Of a DNA stretch of 64,000 nt, positions 11,270 through 21,799 are shown in pieces (within the stretch, counting starts at the first letter, position 1; each line of letters opens with the position of its first letter). The stretch is from Alectoria sarmentosa (lineage: Eukaryota; Ascomycota; Lecanoromycetes; Lecanorales; Parmeliaceae). The stretch spans positions 234,097 through 298,096 of the forward strand of contig WOGZ01000009.1 in NCBI GenBank assembly GCA_009733775.1. The letters are read 5' to 3'. Under the pieces are notes generated by a model that saw only the letters and a list, made by a program, of their open reading frames with translations, made no database searches and had not been told where the DNA came from. A program made the position numbers and the translations under genes.

Positions 11270-13243
11270 GGGTTCGTAATGTCACGTACTTGTGGTAAAT
11301 AGAGAAGAGAAGGGAAGAAGAGCAGGGAACCCCACCTCGTTGCGACGTCCATAACACATGCATGGGAGGATTCAATTCCCAATTAACGGAGCTCGCCTCA
11401 TAACTACTCCCCATACTATGTTCACTCTGTTCGGATCGAATCAGCCATATCCAGGGCTTCCAATACTTTAGTTTACGCAGATCACCTGTCAGTAAACGCT
11501 TGAAGAAGAGCTATTGGACGGGGTGCACCCGGACTAATGCACGGCGTAGGTATTCCTACTTACATATTCTTAAGAGACATTACCAATATATAGTGGCAGT
11601 CCGCCCTGTTTGCTCCCACATTGTCCGCCAATATCTCGCTCTTCGATTGCGTGGATTGACATCGGGTTACTGTTCTGTTCCCAAGAAAAGTTGTCTATAT
11701 TCATCCAAAATCAATTTGATGGCTATTGTGTTGATAAACATCTTGGGATCTTACTGCGCCGATACCTCCCTGAGTCGGCTTGACCCCTCATTTGGAGCTT
11801 CCGATGACAATTGTTTGGTGGGTCTCTCGGGCAGGGTTTCGTGAATGAGAGGTAACAAGAGCCCAACACTATGTGGACCACAAGCCAGAGCACGTGATGT
11901 AGAATCACCGAGGAGAGGTTCCATTGCAGAAGGACAAGGGGCATCAGGGAGCCAGGAGATCGCAAAGTCTGCAGTCTCGGCGAGGCGAAAATTTAAGCAG
12001 CTCATTGGCCAAGAAGCTTGGTATCAATGGCAGATACTTGAGGTTTGGCACTGTGCTAGAGTTCTGGTCCAAGAGCCGAACAGCTTTGTCGTGCAGGTTC
12101 TTGAGGTTGGATGCCATGCAGAACAGCGTTGATGAAAAGCTGTGTACACATGGCCTTCAGAAATGGCATAACACGGCATCATAGCATACGGCAGAGTGGC
12201 GAAACTTGTCACTGCAGCGTTATTAAGTAAGAGGACACTGTAGAAGAGCACTTGCCAGGGTCGGAAAGCTCTAAAATGTAATGTCTCGAGGTAGATTGAT
12301 TCTGCAACGGCCACCCAACACTATGCGATTCCCACTGAACGCGAATGGGCAGCCTTTTGAGATTGCTGAGGCTTCAACCTTGAATACATGACCTCTTCGC
12401 CTGGGTACCGATTACACACCTCTCTACTCCGATGAAGGTTGTCACTTGCTTGCTTCCACATGGACTTCGGGCATCAACGTGAACCTGGGAACATATTTTA
12501 TTCATGACCATGACAATAATTGTTTCAGAAAGCGCTGTAATTAATCTTCGGGTTTGCTGGAGCTCTTATGGATATTCTAATGTTTCGTGATCATGCCACG
12601 CACTTCAAGCTTGTAGCGAGCTGGCGAGCTAAGTGCGTGCACAATTACGGCTTCTGTTGAATCCATTTTCGCCCTGCATAAAAGTATTGGGTAATAGTCG
12701 AGGTTGCATTACTAAAGGCGAGCGACGAGCGGCAAACCAAACCAAGGGGCCGTATTCAGAGGTCAAGTGATCATGGTAAGTAGAACGGGAGAACGGGAAG
12801 CCTTCGGATCAAAGAGATAGAACGCATTGCAATTGGTGACCATGATAGCCTCCTTGATCACATTGACAGTCTGTCAGGCGGTCAATCTTGATTTCTATAT
12901 TTAAAACAAGACACCTCATAGGGGAAGAGTACATATTCCCTTCCGCCGTCCGAATTGCAGAATGTCAAGCGCACGAATGGGCAAATCATCGCTTAAACCT
13001 TTATTCCGAGAACAGGTACTCGCAGGCCAGCACAATCTGTCTTCGGTCATGGCTTTGGAAGGTCGGGGAGAATTTGGGTCGGAGCAGGTCATCAACTACT
13101 CCGTAACAATCAACAACAATACTGCTTGCTGTAAATACTTTACTTTAATCTCGACAGTCAGTCGGCTAAATATAAAGGGCTAGCGCGCCAAGTCCAAGCA
13201 CGACTTCAAGCTTATTCTGTCTCTGCACACTTCTGTCTTCATC
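11270..13243. other. Long gene-free interval (~2 kb)
   Basis: Upstream of the MIT/SANT gene and of the PHD gene, so it holds both 5' regions. Short open frames overlap on opposite strands but none shows a motif, codon pattern or splice structure that I can defend. No inverted repeats or transposon ends were recognised. Confidence 0.5.
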
Positions 13244-13272
13244 ATGGGTGAGGAGCAGTAACAGCTGTCCTA

Positions 13273-14895
13273 ATGAGCTCTACTACAGAAGAGTCAGACT
13301 GGAACCTTTCTCCGAAATCACGGCGTCCACACAGTCTATCCATGACGGAGACCGTGCGTCCGACATCACAGCCAGTACTTCCCCGCCAGTCTCCCACATC
13401 CCAAGTTGACAGCTCCGCCCTCTCTACCCCTCGCGCCGGAAGCTTTACTTCAACAGCTACTCAGATAGAAAAACAGCTAGAAAGTCAATTGTTCCAAGCC
13501 GTAGCAACTACTTTCTCAAATGCCCACGCCCAGCCTGCAGCAACTCCAAGCTCTGCTGTACTCCCAAACCCTGCTCTTACATTTCCTAATGCCAATGGCT
13601 CTGTCGCAATCAATCAGAATACTCCAGAATGGGAAGCCGCACGGGAAGCAGTCCTCAGCCATATGGTCACAAGTCAAGATATTGCTGCTACACCCACGCC
13701 CAAGGTGACCAGAGGAGGGGTTAAGACTGGCGGGAGGAGAGGGAGAGGGGGCAGAAGGACCAAAGTCAAGATCGAAGAACCGGACGACGCTCCTCCAAAG
13801 AATCTGGATGGTCCTGTCAGAGCCAAGAATAAAGGTGGCAGGCCACGAGGTAGCAGGGCAGGTGGAACCCCGAGAGGTGGTAGGGGAGGAGCAACGCCAG
13901 GAAGCGGTAGAGGTGGCGCAACACCCAGGAGTGGTAGGGTAGGCGTCAATAAAGGGGGCCGGCCTCGAGGCAGCAGAGCCGGAAACAGCGCAGCAGCATT
14001 GGCTGGCCGGTTGATTGGTCGAGGTATCAAGAGGAAGAGGAAGAAGGGCGATGACGACGACGATGAAAAGGACGATACCGATGCGTCTGAAGAATTTACA
14101 CCAATCGCTGCAACTAGCTCCGGTCGCCGCATTAACCAAGTAAAGACTTTCTCTCCCGTGGTCCTTGATCCGGTGAGAGGCCTGAGCAACAAGACCCCTC
14201 AAAGTGCTGCGCGTGCTCCAGTACCCGAACCTCCATCGACCGCAAGGAAAGCGAAAAAGCGAAGGAAGCCCGGTGAAGCTGCAGTCTGTATCAATTGCAG
14301 CCGAGGTCATTCACCCAACTCTAACATGATCGTTTTCTGTGATGGCTGCAGCACGCCATGGCATCAATACTGCCATGATCGGCCCATCACACCCTCGTTC
14401 ATCCAGATTGAGGAAAAGGAGTGGAATTGCGCAGAGTGCACCACTGTACAAGAGGAGAAGATGCACCTGACTGGCAAAGTCAGCGCAGATAAAATGTCCT
14501 TGTCCGAGAAAAGGACCTATTTTCAAGGGTTGGAAAAGGCAGAGCTTGTAAGCTTGCTGCTGCATGCGAGTACTCTTCACGAAGATTTGCCCGTCTTTGC
14601 TCCACCACCTTCACCGCCTCCAGTACAACGGCTTGAGCCTACAGCAGATGAAGAAGAGCTTTATGTCTACGTTGAACCGGATCCATTGCCTTACCCCAAG
14701 GCTGGCAATGGCCTACTGCTACCGGCGGAAGATGACGATATTGAAATACTGATCGATGAGGACATTGTGACGTACAGTCACCTATGGAAAGGTCCTACGG
14801 GCTGGGAGGGGCCTAATGGGATGCGGTGGCCGTTCCCGCAGAATAGCATAGGGGTCATGGGAGCTCCCATCCATCAGATCGGCGTTGGAGCATGA
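13273..14895 (+). CDS. PHD-finger protein with AT-hook-like GRP motifs
   Basis: A 540-residue open frame without a required intron. The first ~130 residues are Ser/Thr/Pro-rich. A basic Gly/Arg tract (about 150-260) has two GGRPRGSRAG copies, an AT-hook-like core that would favour minor-groove DNA binding. A C4HC3 PHD finger occupies about 339-389: CINC, then CDGC, HQYC and CAEC. PHD fingers read histone H3 tails. After it comes a helical block (SEKRTYFQGLEKAELVSLLL) and an acidic, Pro-rich C-terminus. Start: ATG 13273 has weak context (CCTAATGA). A better ATG lies at 13244 (ATCATGG), followed by GTGAGG and a CTACTACAG acceptor that would splice it in frame (41-nt intron). Nuclear chromatin reader is the likely role; no named orthologue is claimed. 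Confidence 0.8.
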   Translation: MSSTTEESDWNLSPKSRRPHSLSMTETVRPTSQPVLPRQSPTSQVDSSALSTPRAGSFTSTATQIEKQLESQLFQAVATTFSNAHAQPAATPSSAVLPNPALTFPNANGSVAINQNTPEWEAAREAVLSHMVTSQDIAATPTPKVTRGGVKTGGRRGRGGRRTKVKIEEPDDAPPKNLDGPVRAKNKGGRPRGSRAGGTPRGGRGGATPGSGRGGATPRSGRVGVNKGGRPRGSRAGNSAAALAGRLIGRGIKRKRKKGDDDDDEKDDTDASEEFTPIAATSSGRRINQVKTFSPVVLDPVRGLSNKTPQSAARAPVPEPPSTARKAKKRRKPGEAAVCINCSRGHSPNSNMIVFCDGCSTPWHQYCHDRPITPSFIQIEEKEWNCAECTTVQEEKMHLTGKVSADKMSLSEKRTYFQGLEKAELVSLLLHASTLHEDLPVFAPPPSPPPVQRLEPTADEEELYVYVEPDPLPYPKAGNGLLLPAEDDDIEILIDEDIVTYSHLWKGPTGWEGPNGMRWPFPQNSIGVMGAPIHQIGVGA

Positions 14896-16481
14896 AACTG
14901 GCAAAGAGTTGGGGAGTCCGAGGTAGTGAAGCAAGCATCTCCATGGTTGAGCTGATGCAGGATTGCGGGATAATGCATATATAGCTGGGAGTGGTTTTGC
15001 CCTGTATGTATGAGTAGCCAGAAAACTGCAATCATAGCGATGTGAGTCCTTCAAAGTTTTGACAAGATTAGCACACAAGACAAGATTTCTTTTAAGAGAG
15101 TCTGTGCTTGGGCTGCTTCTATGGACTAGGTAGTTAGTCGTTGAACATCTATATTAATCCGACGTTTGGGAGAAGGCGAGCACTCAAGTTCGACCGCTTG
15201 CCTAGTGCCTGGCAACACAGAGGCTGACTGACGCCAAGGCGCGCATTTGCTCTCACGGTCACTTGGAAAAGTGTGGAAATTTGAACCGGGGGCGGCCGTG
15301 AAAAACTGCCGTCTTAGCATTAGCAGCATCATTTACTGCCCCACTTCGCACCAGAATTGTTTCCAATGTTTACATTCTTACGTACGAAAGGTGTGGTTCA
15401 TGCTGCTTGTATAATCAAAAGAAGTCTACCTAGGTTCACAAGACCTGGAAAGACATCATCTTGCATTCGGTACTTGAAGGCCACATGACTTCATTGGGTT
15501 GGAAGAAAACTATTCGCAGGGCTAAACAACGAGGCTCAAGACCCTGAGTAGCTCTAGGCAAGGAGCGAACGGACCAATCGTGGGTGCAGATACTTTACAT
15601 ACTCTTTACAGTCTCTCAACATGGCAGCCGAGCATGTGAGTCAAAGCAGAAGAGAAGTGTTTTCTTCATTCTCTTTGCCATCAGAATTCTCTGCCTGGAT
15701 TTGCCTGCCAGCGCGACTGCGATGCTAGTCGCACACATCCGACTTGCCATCCCTTACAGCGCATCTCCGTTTATGCAAGAAGTAGATTGTAGGCGCCGTA
15801 TGAGATGTTGGAATGACATGTCGTTTGGTAAAAGCTTTCTGGCGGTGAAGGATTGATGGCATTGAGCCAATTGAATTCCCGTAAGAAAATTACTAGCGCC
15901 AAAAAAATCCCACCTTATGGCCCTTCGCCCGCTCCTCACTCTCTTCTTTCCTCTAACAACCCATTTTCCAGACAACGAAGTCGCACTACACATCTTTACA
16001 AAGAGCACACATATACATTTAATCAATAATACCGTCGATTCAACATGCCTCAGGCGATCGCTGTGCTGTAAAGACCTACTGAAGGGCATGTGGAAACGCA
16101 TGCCCTTCAGTACTGGCCAGCTCAACGAGTATTTCAATCGACTATCGACGATATTATCTCTTCGGTTGCTCCAAAGCATCGCCTCTGAGCACTCGAAGCT
16201 CTTCACAATACAAATTCAGGTCGCGCTCCTCGGTCCTCGAGGCTGAAGGAGAGTTGTGGTCTGCTCACAGCCCTCTCTGCGAAAACAAGAAGATCACCCA
16301 AAAGACCTCCGAACACATCCTGAAGAGCACACCATTCCTGCTACAACGTCTCTACCAACCATTTTTCCTGTCCGATACCCTCCTACGCAACATCTCCACC
16401 CCTTGGAGATCCCAGGAAGGGAAGCACGAGACCGCTACATACATACAAAAACCATACTTTTAACGTATCAATCCTCTCACG
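14896..16481. other. Gene-free interval and likely leader of the next gene
   Basis: About 1.6 kb between two plus-strand genes. The last few hundred bases are pyrimidine-rich and A/C-rich, like fungal 5' leaders. It contains a perfect 14-bp hairpin at 16077-16112 (separate entry). The open frames here overlap one another and show no family features. Confidence 0.5.
16077..16112. repeat. Perfect 14-bp inverted repeat with 8-nt loop
   Basis: Left arm TACTGAAGGGCATG at 16077-16090, loop TGGAAACG, right arm CATGCCCTTCAGTA at 16099-16112. The arms are exact reverse complements, so the transcript would form a stable hairpin about 370 nt upstream of the next start codon. It could also be a protein-binding palindrome. 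Confidence 0.9.
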
Positions 16482-18549
16482 ATGTCTCGCAAGTCGAGCC
16501 GCAATGCGCCGACCAGTCCGGCGCCAAATCCGCTGGAAATAGACCATGCTTCCGGACACAAAAAATCGAAGAGAAACCAGCCTCGACTAGACCAGTCGAG
16601 CAATACCTATAGAGAAAGACCAACACCAATCAGTTCCTCGCCAGATTGCGTAGGAGAACATGCTTCCTGTAGCGCATCGAGTGGCGACGACGCCGATGGA
16701 GATGTCAGCAACGCTGATGCTGCCGAGCCGGATGAAGAGAGTGACGAAGATGGGGAGAGCGATGCATTTGCCCCGTCTGGTCGCGCCATCCAGGAGCATG
16801 GAGATCAGGCGGGGGATATCGATGAAGACATTTCCAATCCCGAGTCAGCTTTTAAGGGGAAGAAGAACCTCGGTCTCACCGCTCTGAAGGGCAACACTAA
16901 AGCCATTAAAGCGAGATTCACCATGCGTGATTCTGATGACGATTTCTACAATCGTGTCGATTTGATCAGCGACTCGGAAGAGGATGAGCCCAACGTCGAG
17001 CAATTGGAGGAAAGGAACATCATTGAATCAGAAGAGGCTGACGATGTCAACACTGCGCCAGCACACCTTGAGACCTTGGATGGATGGGAAGGGTTCGAGC
17101 TCGAAGACGGCTTGTTTCTCGAGGATATTCCGTACTTTGACGAACAGTATGGCCGCACTGATTCAAACATCCTCGACAGTGAGATGGAGCTCTTTCAATC
17201 GGCCAGCATGTTCAATGGATTCCCCTCGCCGCCGCCACCGTCGCCGTCACCTCGTCGGGTTCGTTTCAAGGAGCCTATTTCGCAGTTATCGAACGATTCC
17301 GACATTGACTCGGACAACGGAGACATAAACGTTCTTTTCAGTCCTGTTGCTACTACTACTGTACCATCAGGCGGGGATCTGGACTTAGGTGTCCCCTGTT
17401 TGGATTATGAAGACGACGATGGCAGCTCTGTTGGAAGCTCCAGCGGCTACGAAAGTGGGTTGCATGACTTGATCTCATCTACGAAGCTAACACTGCTCCT
17501 CTTCAGCTGACTATGGCGACACTACTGATGAAGAAGACGTTCCGGCTTCTGCAACCAAACGACCACAGTCACTTCTTCGTCAGCCATCGCTGTCGTCGCT
17601 GGAGCTCGAGGCTCAGGTCCCAGCTACTCCAGCAGCAAAGGGTCCTTCCAGGGTTCCTGGAAATCCTGCTGGATATCGCCGTGGCCCACGCATGGGTATT
17701 TGGATAGTCGATTCCACCAAACCATGTGCGGTCATCGAGAGCACTGGTGAGAACATGATCATCCGTCCTGCCACGCGTCCATCTAAATCTAACGATCTGT
17801 ATGTGTCATTAGCCAATAGCATTACAAACACTGCAAATGCAAGCCCGATTACTTCGCAGCCAACGTTGGCCACTGCATTGGATGATGGCGGTACTGACCC
17901 CGGTGGCTTTTCGAGTCAGGCCTCCATGTACGAGTATAACGATCCAGTACTTGGACCAGGCTCCGATATGGTGGCAGCTTCCGCTCCTCTTCCGACTGGG
18001 CACGGTCGACCGCCGTCGATGGATCATTCATTTGCTGCTCCGTCTGTCTTCCTTCCCATGGATGCAATGGGTAATGTCCGCTCTTTCTTCAAAGACGGCG
18101 ATCTGAACGACGACGATGACGATGACGATGCTCTCTTAAACATCGATGACTTTATTGACTTTGGTGACGACTCCTCAGAGGACGGAGACCAAGCTGTAGG
18201 CGATGACTCGACTCTTACATCGCCTGTCACAGCGGAAGGCCCTGGCCCGTTCCATATGAAGACACCGTCGCCTGATGCTACTATGGCTTCAGACGATCTC
18301 ATGAAACACCTCGATAGAAGTAGGCACATCTTGTCTGCCTTCCGTCGTGGCCAGCATCATCACCAACTTCAATCGCGCCCTCGTCATGGTAACTTGTCGT
18401 TGAACAGCTACGCACTCAAAGGTGCAAGGCAAGCCGCTGCCAATGCTCCAATGGGTCTTCAGAAAAAGCGCAAGATGAGTGAAAGCTTCGGCCACCGTCC
18501 ATCGTTGGGGGTTCCAGCTGCCAAGAGGAGAATGATCCATCATCGCTAA
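16482..18549 (+). CDS. Acidic, largely disordered protein of unknown function
   Basis: Exons 16482-17454 and 17507-18549 (671 residues). The join (GYE/T/DYGDTTDEED) keeps the frame, with a GTGGGT donor and a TCTTCAG acceptor. The protein is rich in Asp, Glu and Ser. It contains a basic patch just after a Pro run (PSPRRVRFKEPIS), a compact motif in the second exon (PRMGIWIVDSTKP, then GENMIIRPATRP) that looks conserved, and an acidic run DDDDDDD near 18105-18130. The C-terminus is basic (LQKKRKM, PAAKRRMIHHR), plausibly a nuclear localisation signal. The start codon sits in good context (CACGATGTC). I do not recognise a named domain; a nuclear regulatory role is only a guess from composition. 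Confidence 0.75.
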
Positions 18550-19876
18550 GTGATGACTACGGACTGGCACGACCTACAAATCAAAAAAATAGATGCATTC
18601 AGATGGAACACGCACAAGTGCTCCAAGAGGACGAGGGAACGCTAGAGAAAGTTAAGTGGTAACGAAACCGCTTTGGATTTGCACGCACCGCCGGCTACGG
18701 GTATTTGCTCCCACTTGGAACAATATACACAAAAAGCACCAAAAGGAGAGAATCTTCACGATTTGACGGGCTATGAAGCTACGACCTATTGCTCATAGAG
18801 ATGATGGGAATTACGCTCAATAATCTTTCGGGTCATCATTTCATGTTTTCGGTATACCACGACTACAAGGGCTTCCTCCATATCATGATGCTCAATGTTT
18901 GGTTCATCATCACAACGGGGATTTACTAGGAGTTATGCGATCGATGTCATAGTGCTGCGCATTTGGCTTCAGATACGATGATACCACAAAAGTCGTGCTT
19001 TTTCTTCACTTCTACTTTTTTTTTATAGGTCAAGTAGGCTGAGGCGAACGCTACTGGCCGCTGTTTGTATGCACCCAGAAAGCTGGGACTGATTGAATAA
19101 GTCTCTAGAAATATCGAGGCATGCTAATCAAGTTCATTTGACCTGATGGCTCATCGCAAGTGACATTGTACTAACTTTGAGGCTTTTCACATGGTGCCTC
19201 TTAGATTTGACTGCCGGCATTACTCTATGATCAGAGTATCAGATATTAGTCCAGTATCAAGGTGACAGTGGGTAGAGTAACATGCAAGACATGCCTAGAT
19301 CTTCAGTAGGTAGTCCGCTCACTAGTGACCGAACTCCTACACACTAGTCCGTTTTGGGCTCGGCTTCTCCGCAAGCGGCCGACGCCATTTTCTTTGATTT
19401 CTCTTGCTCGCGACTTGCCAGCTGACAGACTTCACGTTGCACCTTCGCAGGCATTCATCCTCACAGATTCAAATACTTTTTCAACACAAATTACGTAGCT
19501 CGTATACAATCATAATCATTTATGGGGCCTTTCAGAATCTCTACCACTACTACCATCCCAATCCTAAGCCCAGTCATCTCGCGCTGCGAAGCGAAGCGCA
19601 TCGGTGCATCCCAGACAGAGACCGTTTTCGCCACTGAAAGCACCTCAGTGCTGTGGCTAGTGGCGGAGAGTCCGTCCTGAATGGGCGGACGGTAATAACA
19701 TTGCGATCATACTTGTGGATCGATAAAAACGTAAGGATCCTTTTTGAAATTCCCAGGAAAGAATCGCGCTCACCTCATGCCAGCAAACATATTTCTTCGA
19801 AAATTGACCCCTCATATCTGCTATTGAATGTCCTGGTCGGTCGAGTTCGGCGTACGATTTTTCTACTCTCGCGACA
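18550..19876. other. Intergenic region and kinase 5' leader
   Basis: About 1.3 kb. The 3' part (from roughly 19380) resembles a 5' leader and carries several upstream ATGs. One at 19828 opens a 33-codon reading frame that overlaps the kinase start out of frame. No other gene or repeat is evident. Confidence 0.5.
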
Positions 19877-21799
19877 ATGTTCGCTTTCGACGTGGCAGAC
19901 AAGCACTTCTCCAAATCTCATGTGGATGAGCCATTCGCTCCTGTGGCTCCTATCCCATTATCCAATGGTTTCAAGGTCGAGAATGGAGATGGGATCATAC
20001 AAGAGGATGCGGGTCTGGAAAGCAGCGACGTGGCGGATGCAGTGCGAGGAAACTCCAATAAGTCCAGCCCACGGGTTTATCCGAAATCGAGACTCACTCC
20101 AGAGCCCGTCGAGCCTATACTGAGCGGACACGGCACTCCACCAATCGATATTGTTATGACGCCTTCGATGGCCAGAAGTCGGAGCAGGGCTAGGAGTGAG
20201 CACGAGGATCACGCATTGGCTGAGGCCACACCGAGACCCCTCCCAAAACCTGCGCGCAAGAAGAAGCGGGGGCCAAAGAAAGGAGCGGTGGCAGCTTTGA
20301 GTACAGTACGGGGATTCAAACCCGTGACCTCTGGTGACGACGATTCCGACTTCGACTTCTCCTCGGAAGGCTTTCGCAAAAGGAGGGACTTGAGCGTTCA
20401 ACGTTCCAGCAGTATTGTGAGGAAGGACCTGGGCCTTGATCATTCTGGGCGATCTAGTATTGGCAGTGCTCTTGAGGTTCGATCTTCGTCGCCATCCAGT
20501 GGCATCAGCGCTCTCACCAGACAAATAGATGCCTTGGAAAGTGATGGGTCCCCTGGCAAAAGTTCTCTTAGGAACAAAAGTAAGCTTGACTCGGAGACCG
20601 CCAGCAGTGCCAGCGTGACATCAGTGACCAGCGCCGACGAAGATATACCGGAAACAACCAGCTACGAAGTGCCTTTAGAGCATGACTTTATCAGTTCCGA
20701 CATAACACAGAAGGACAAACGCGATGGTCGGCCAGACGCTTTGTTGAATGGCGGCGTAGTCCGGAAGATGCAAGCGACTGATTTCGACCCTCTCCGCTGT
20801 CTCGGCAAGGGTACCTATGGGACTGTCCTCCTGGTCAAGCAGGCATGCACCGGCAAGCTCTATGCACAAAAGCAATTTCGGAAGGCCTCGTTGACCGTGC
20901 GCAAACAACTTGTAGAACAGACCAAGACGGAGCGGAGCATCTTGGAAAGCATCAACCGTCATCCATTCGTGGTGAAGCTCTACTATGCGTTTCAGGATCA
21001 TGAGAAGCTGTACCTCATTCTCGAGTATGCCCAAGGGGGAGAGCTCTTCGAGCACTTGCGGACGGAGCGAATGTTCCCGGAGGAGACAGCTGCTTTCTAC
21101 ATGGCGGAGATGGTGCTTGCTCTCGAGCATCTGCATCATACCGTCGGTGTGGTCTACCGCGATTTGAAGCCCGAGAATTGCCTTTTGGATTCCGAAGGGC
21201 ATCTGCTACTGACCGACTTCGGGCTTAGCAAAGAGGCCGTTGACGGAGAGCACCGCTGCAAATCCATGACGGGGACCGTTGAATATATGGCGCCGGAAGT
21301 GATCCAGATGCAAAGCTACGGTACAGCCGTCGACTGGTGGTCCTTTGGCATTCTCGGCTTTGATCTGTTGACAGGCTCATCGCCCTTCCGGGCCAACAAC
21401 GACATGAAGATCCGAGAGAAGATAGTCAAGGCCAAGCTGGTCCTTCCCTACTTCCTCAGCCCTGACGCCAAAGACCTCCTCACTCGCCTGCTCCGCAAAG
21501 AGCCGAAGAAACGGTTGGGCGCCTGCATGCCCAAGGACATGCAGACCATCAAGAGCCACCGCTTCTTCCGCAAGATTCAGTGGGCGAAACTCGAACGACG
21601 GGAATTGGAAGCGCCGATCCAACCGGTCATCACCGATCCCGAATTGGCGGAGAATTTCTCGTCCGAGTTTACGGATCTGGCAGTGAGTCCCGTCCTACCG
21701 GCCCCGTTGAGCGGTAGCAAGGGCGAGCAGGATCCTTTTGGTGGTTTCAGCTTTGTGGGAAGTCGCAGCTTGCTGGAGTCTGGGAATGGCTTCTTCTGA
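19877..21799 (+). CDS. AGC-family Ser/Thr kinase, S6K/Psk1-type
   Basis: Single exon, 640 residues. The N-terminal ~300 residues are disordered with a basic stretch (PARKKKRGPKKG). The kinase domain begins at about 302: glycine loop GKGTYGTV, ATP-binding Lys332 in YAQKQF, catalytic loop RDLKPEN with Asp429, DFG Asp447, then the activation segment SMTGTVEYMAPE. An AGC C-terminal extension follows, with a turn-type Ser-Pro site (LAVSPVLP) and a hydrophobic motif FGGFSF (F-x-x-F-S-F) whose Ser would be the TORC1-type site. This layout, without a C2 domain, matches fungal Psk1/S6 kinase rather than Sch9. It would act in nutrient (TOR) signalling; that role is inferred from family. An overlapping upstream ORF may tune translation. 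Confidence 0.9.
   Translation: MFAFDVADKHFSKSHVDEPFAPVAPIPLSNGFKVENGDGIIQEDAGLESSDVADAVRGNSNKSSPRVYPKSRLTPEPVEPILSGHGTPPIDIVMTPSMARSRSRARSEHEDHALAEATPRPLPKPARKKKRGPKKGAVAALSTVRGFKPVTSGDDDSDFDFSSEGFRKRRDLSVQRSSSIVRKDLGLDHSGRSSIGSALEVRSSSPSSGISALTRQIDALESDGSPGKSSLRNKSKLDSETASSASVTSVTSADEDIPETTSYEVPLEHDFISSDITQKDKRDGRPDALLNGGVVRKMQATDFDPLRCLGKGTYGTVLLVKQACTGKLYAQKQFRKASLTVRKQLVEQTKTERSILESINRHPFVVKLYYAFQDHEKLYLILEYAQGGELFEHLRTERMFPEETAAFYMAEMVLALEHLHHTVGVVYRDLKPENCLLDSEGHLLLTDFGLSKEAVDGEHRCKSMTGTVEYMAPEVIQMQSYGTAVDWWSFGILGFDLLTGSSPFRANNDMKIREKIVKAKLVLPYFLSPDAKDLLTRLLRKEPKKRLGACMPKDMQTIKSHRFFRKIQWAKLERRELEAPIQPVITDPELAENFSSEFTDLAVSPVLPAPLSGSKGEQDPFGGFSFVGSRSLLESGNGFF

Noticed and set aside
11500..12314. 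Several 80-115 codon open frames on both strands
   Set aside because: They overlap each other in different frames and show no family features or introns; probably chance.
13516..14310. 264-residue minus-strand open frame opposite the PHD gene
   Set aside because: It is the antisense shadow of the Gly/Arg-rich coding region; composition is simple and there are no domains. The plus-strand PHD motifs decide.
20281..20340. tRNA T-arm-like string (reverse of GGTCACGGGTTTGAATCC) inside the kinase gene
   Set aside because: Only the T-arm resembles a tRNA; no D-arm, anticodon arm or acceptor pairing could be drawn, and the plus strand is a continuous coding frame.
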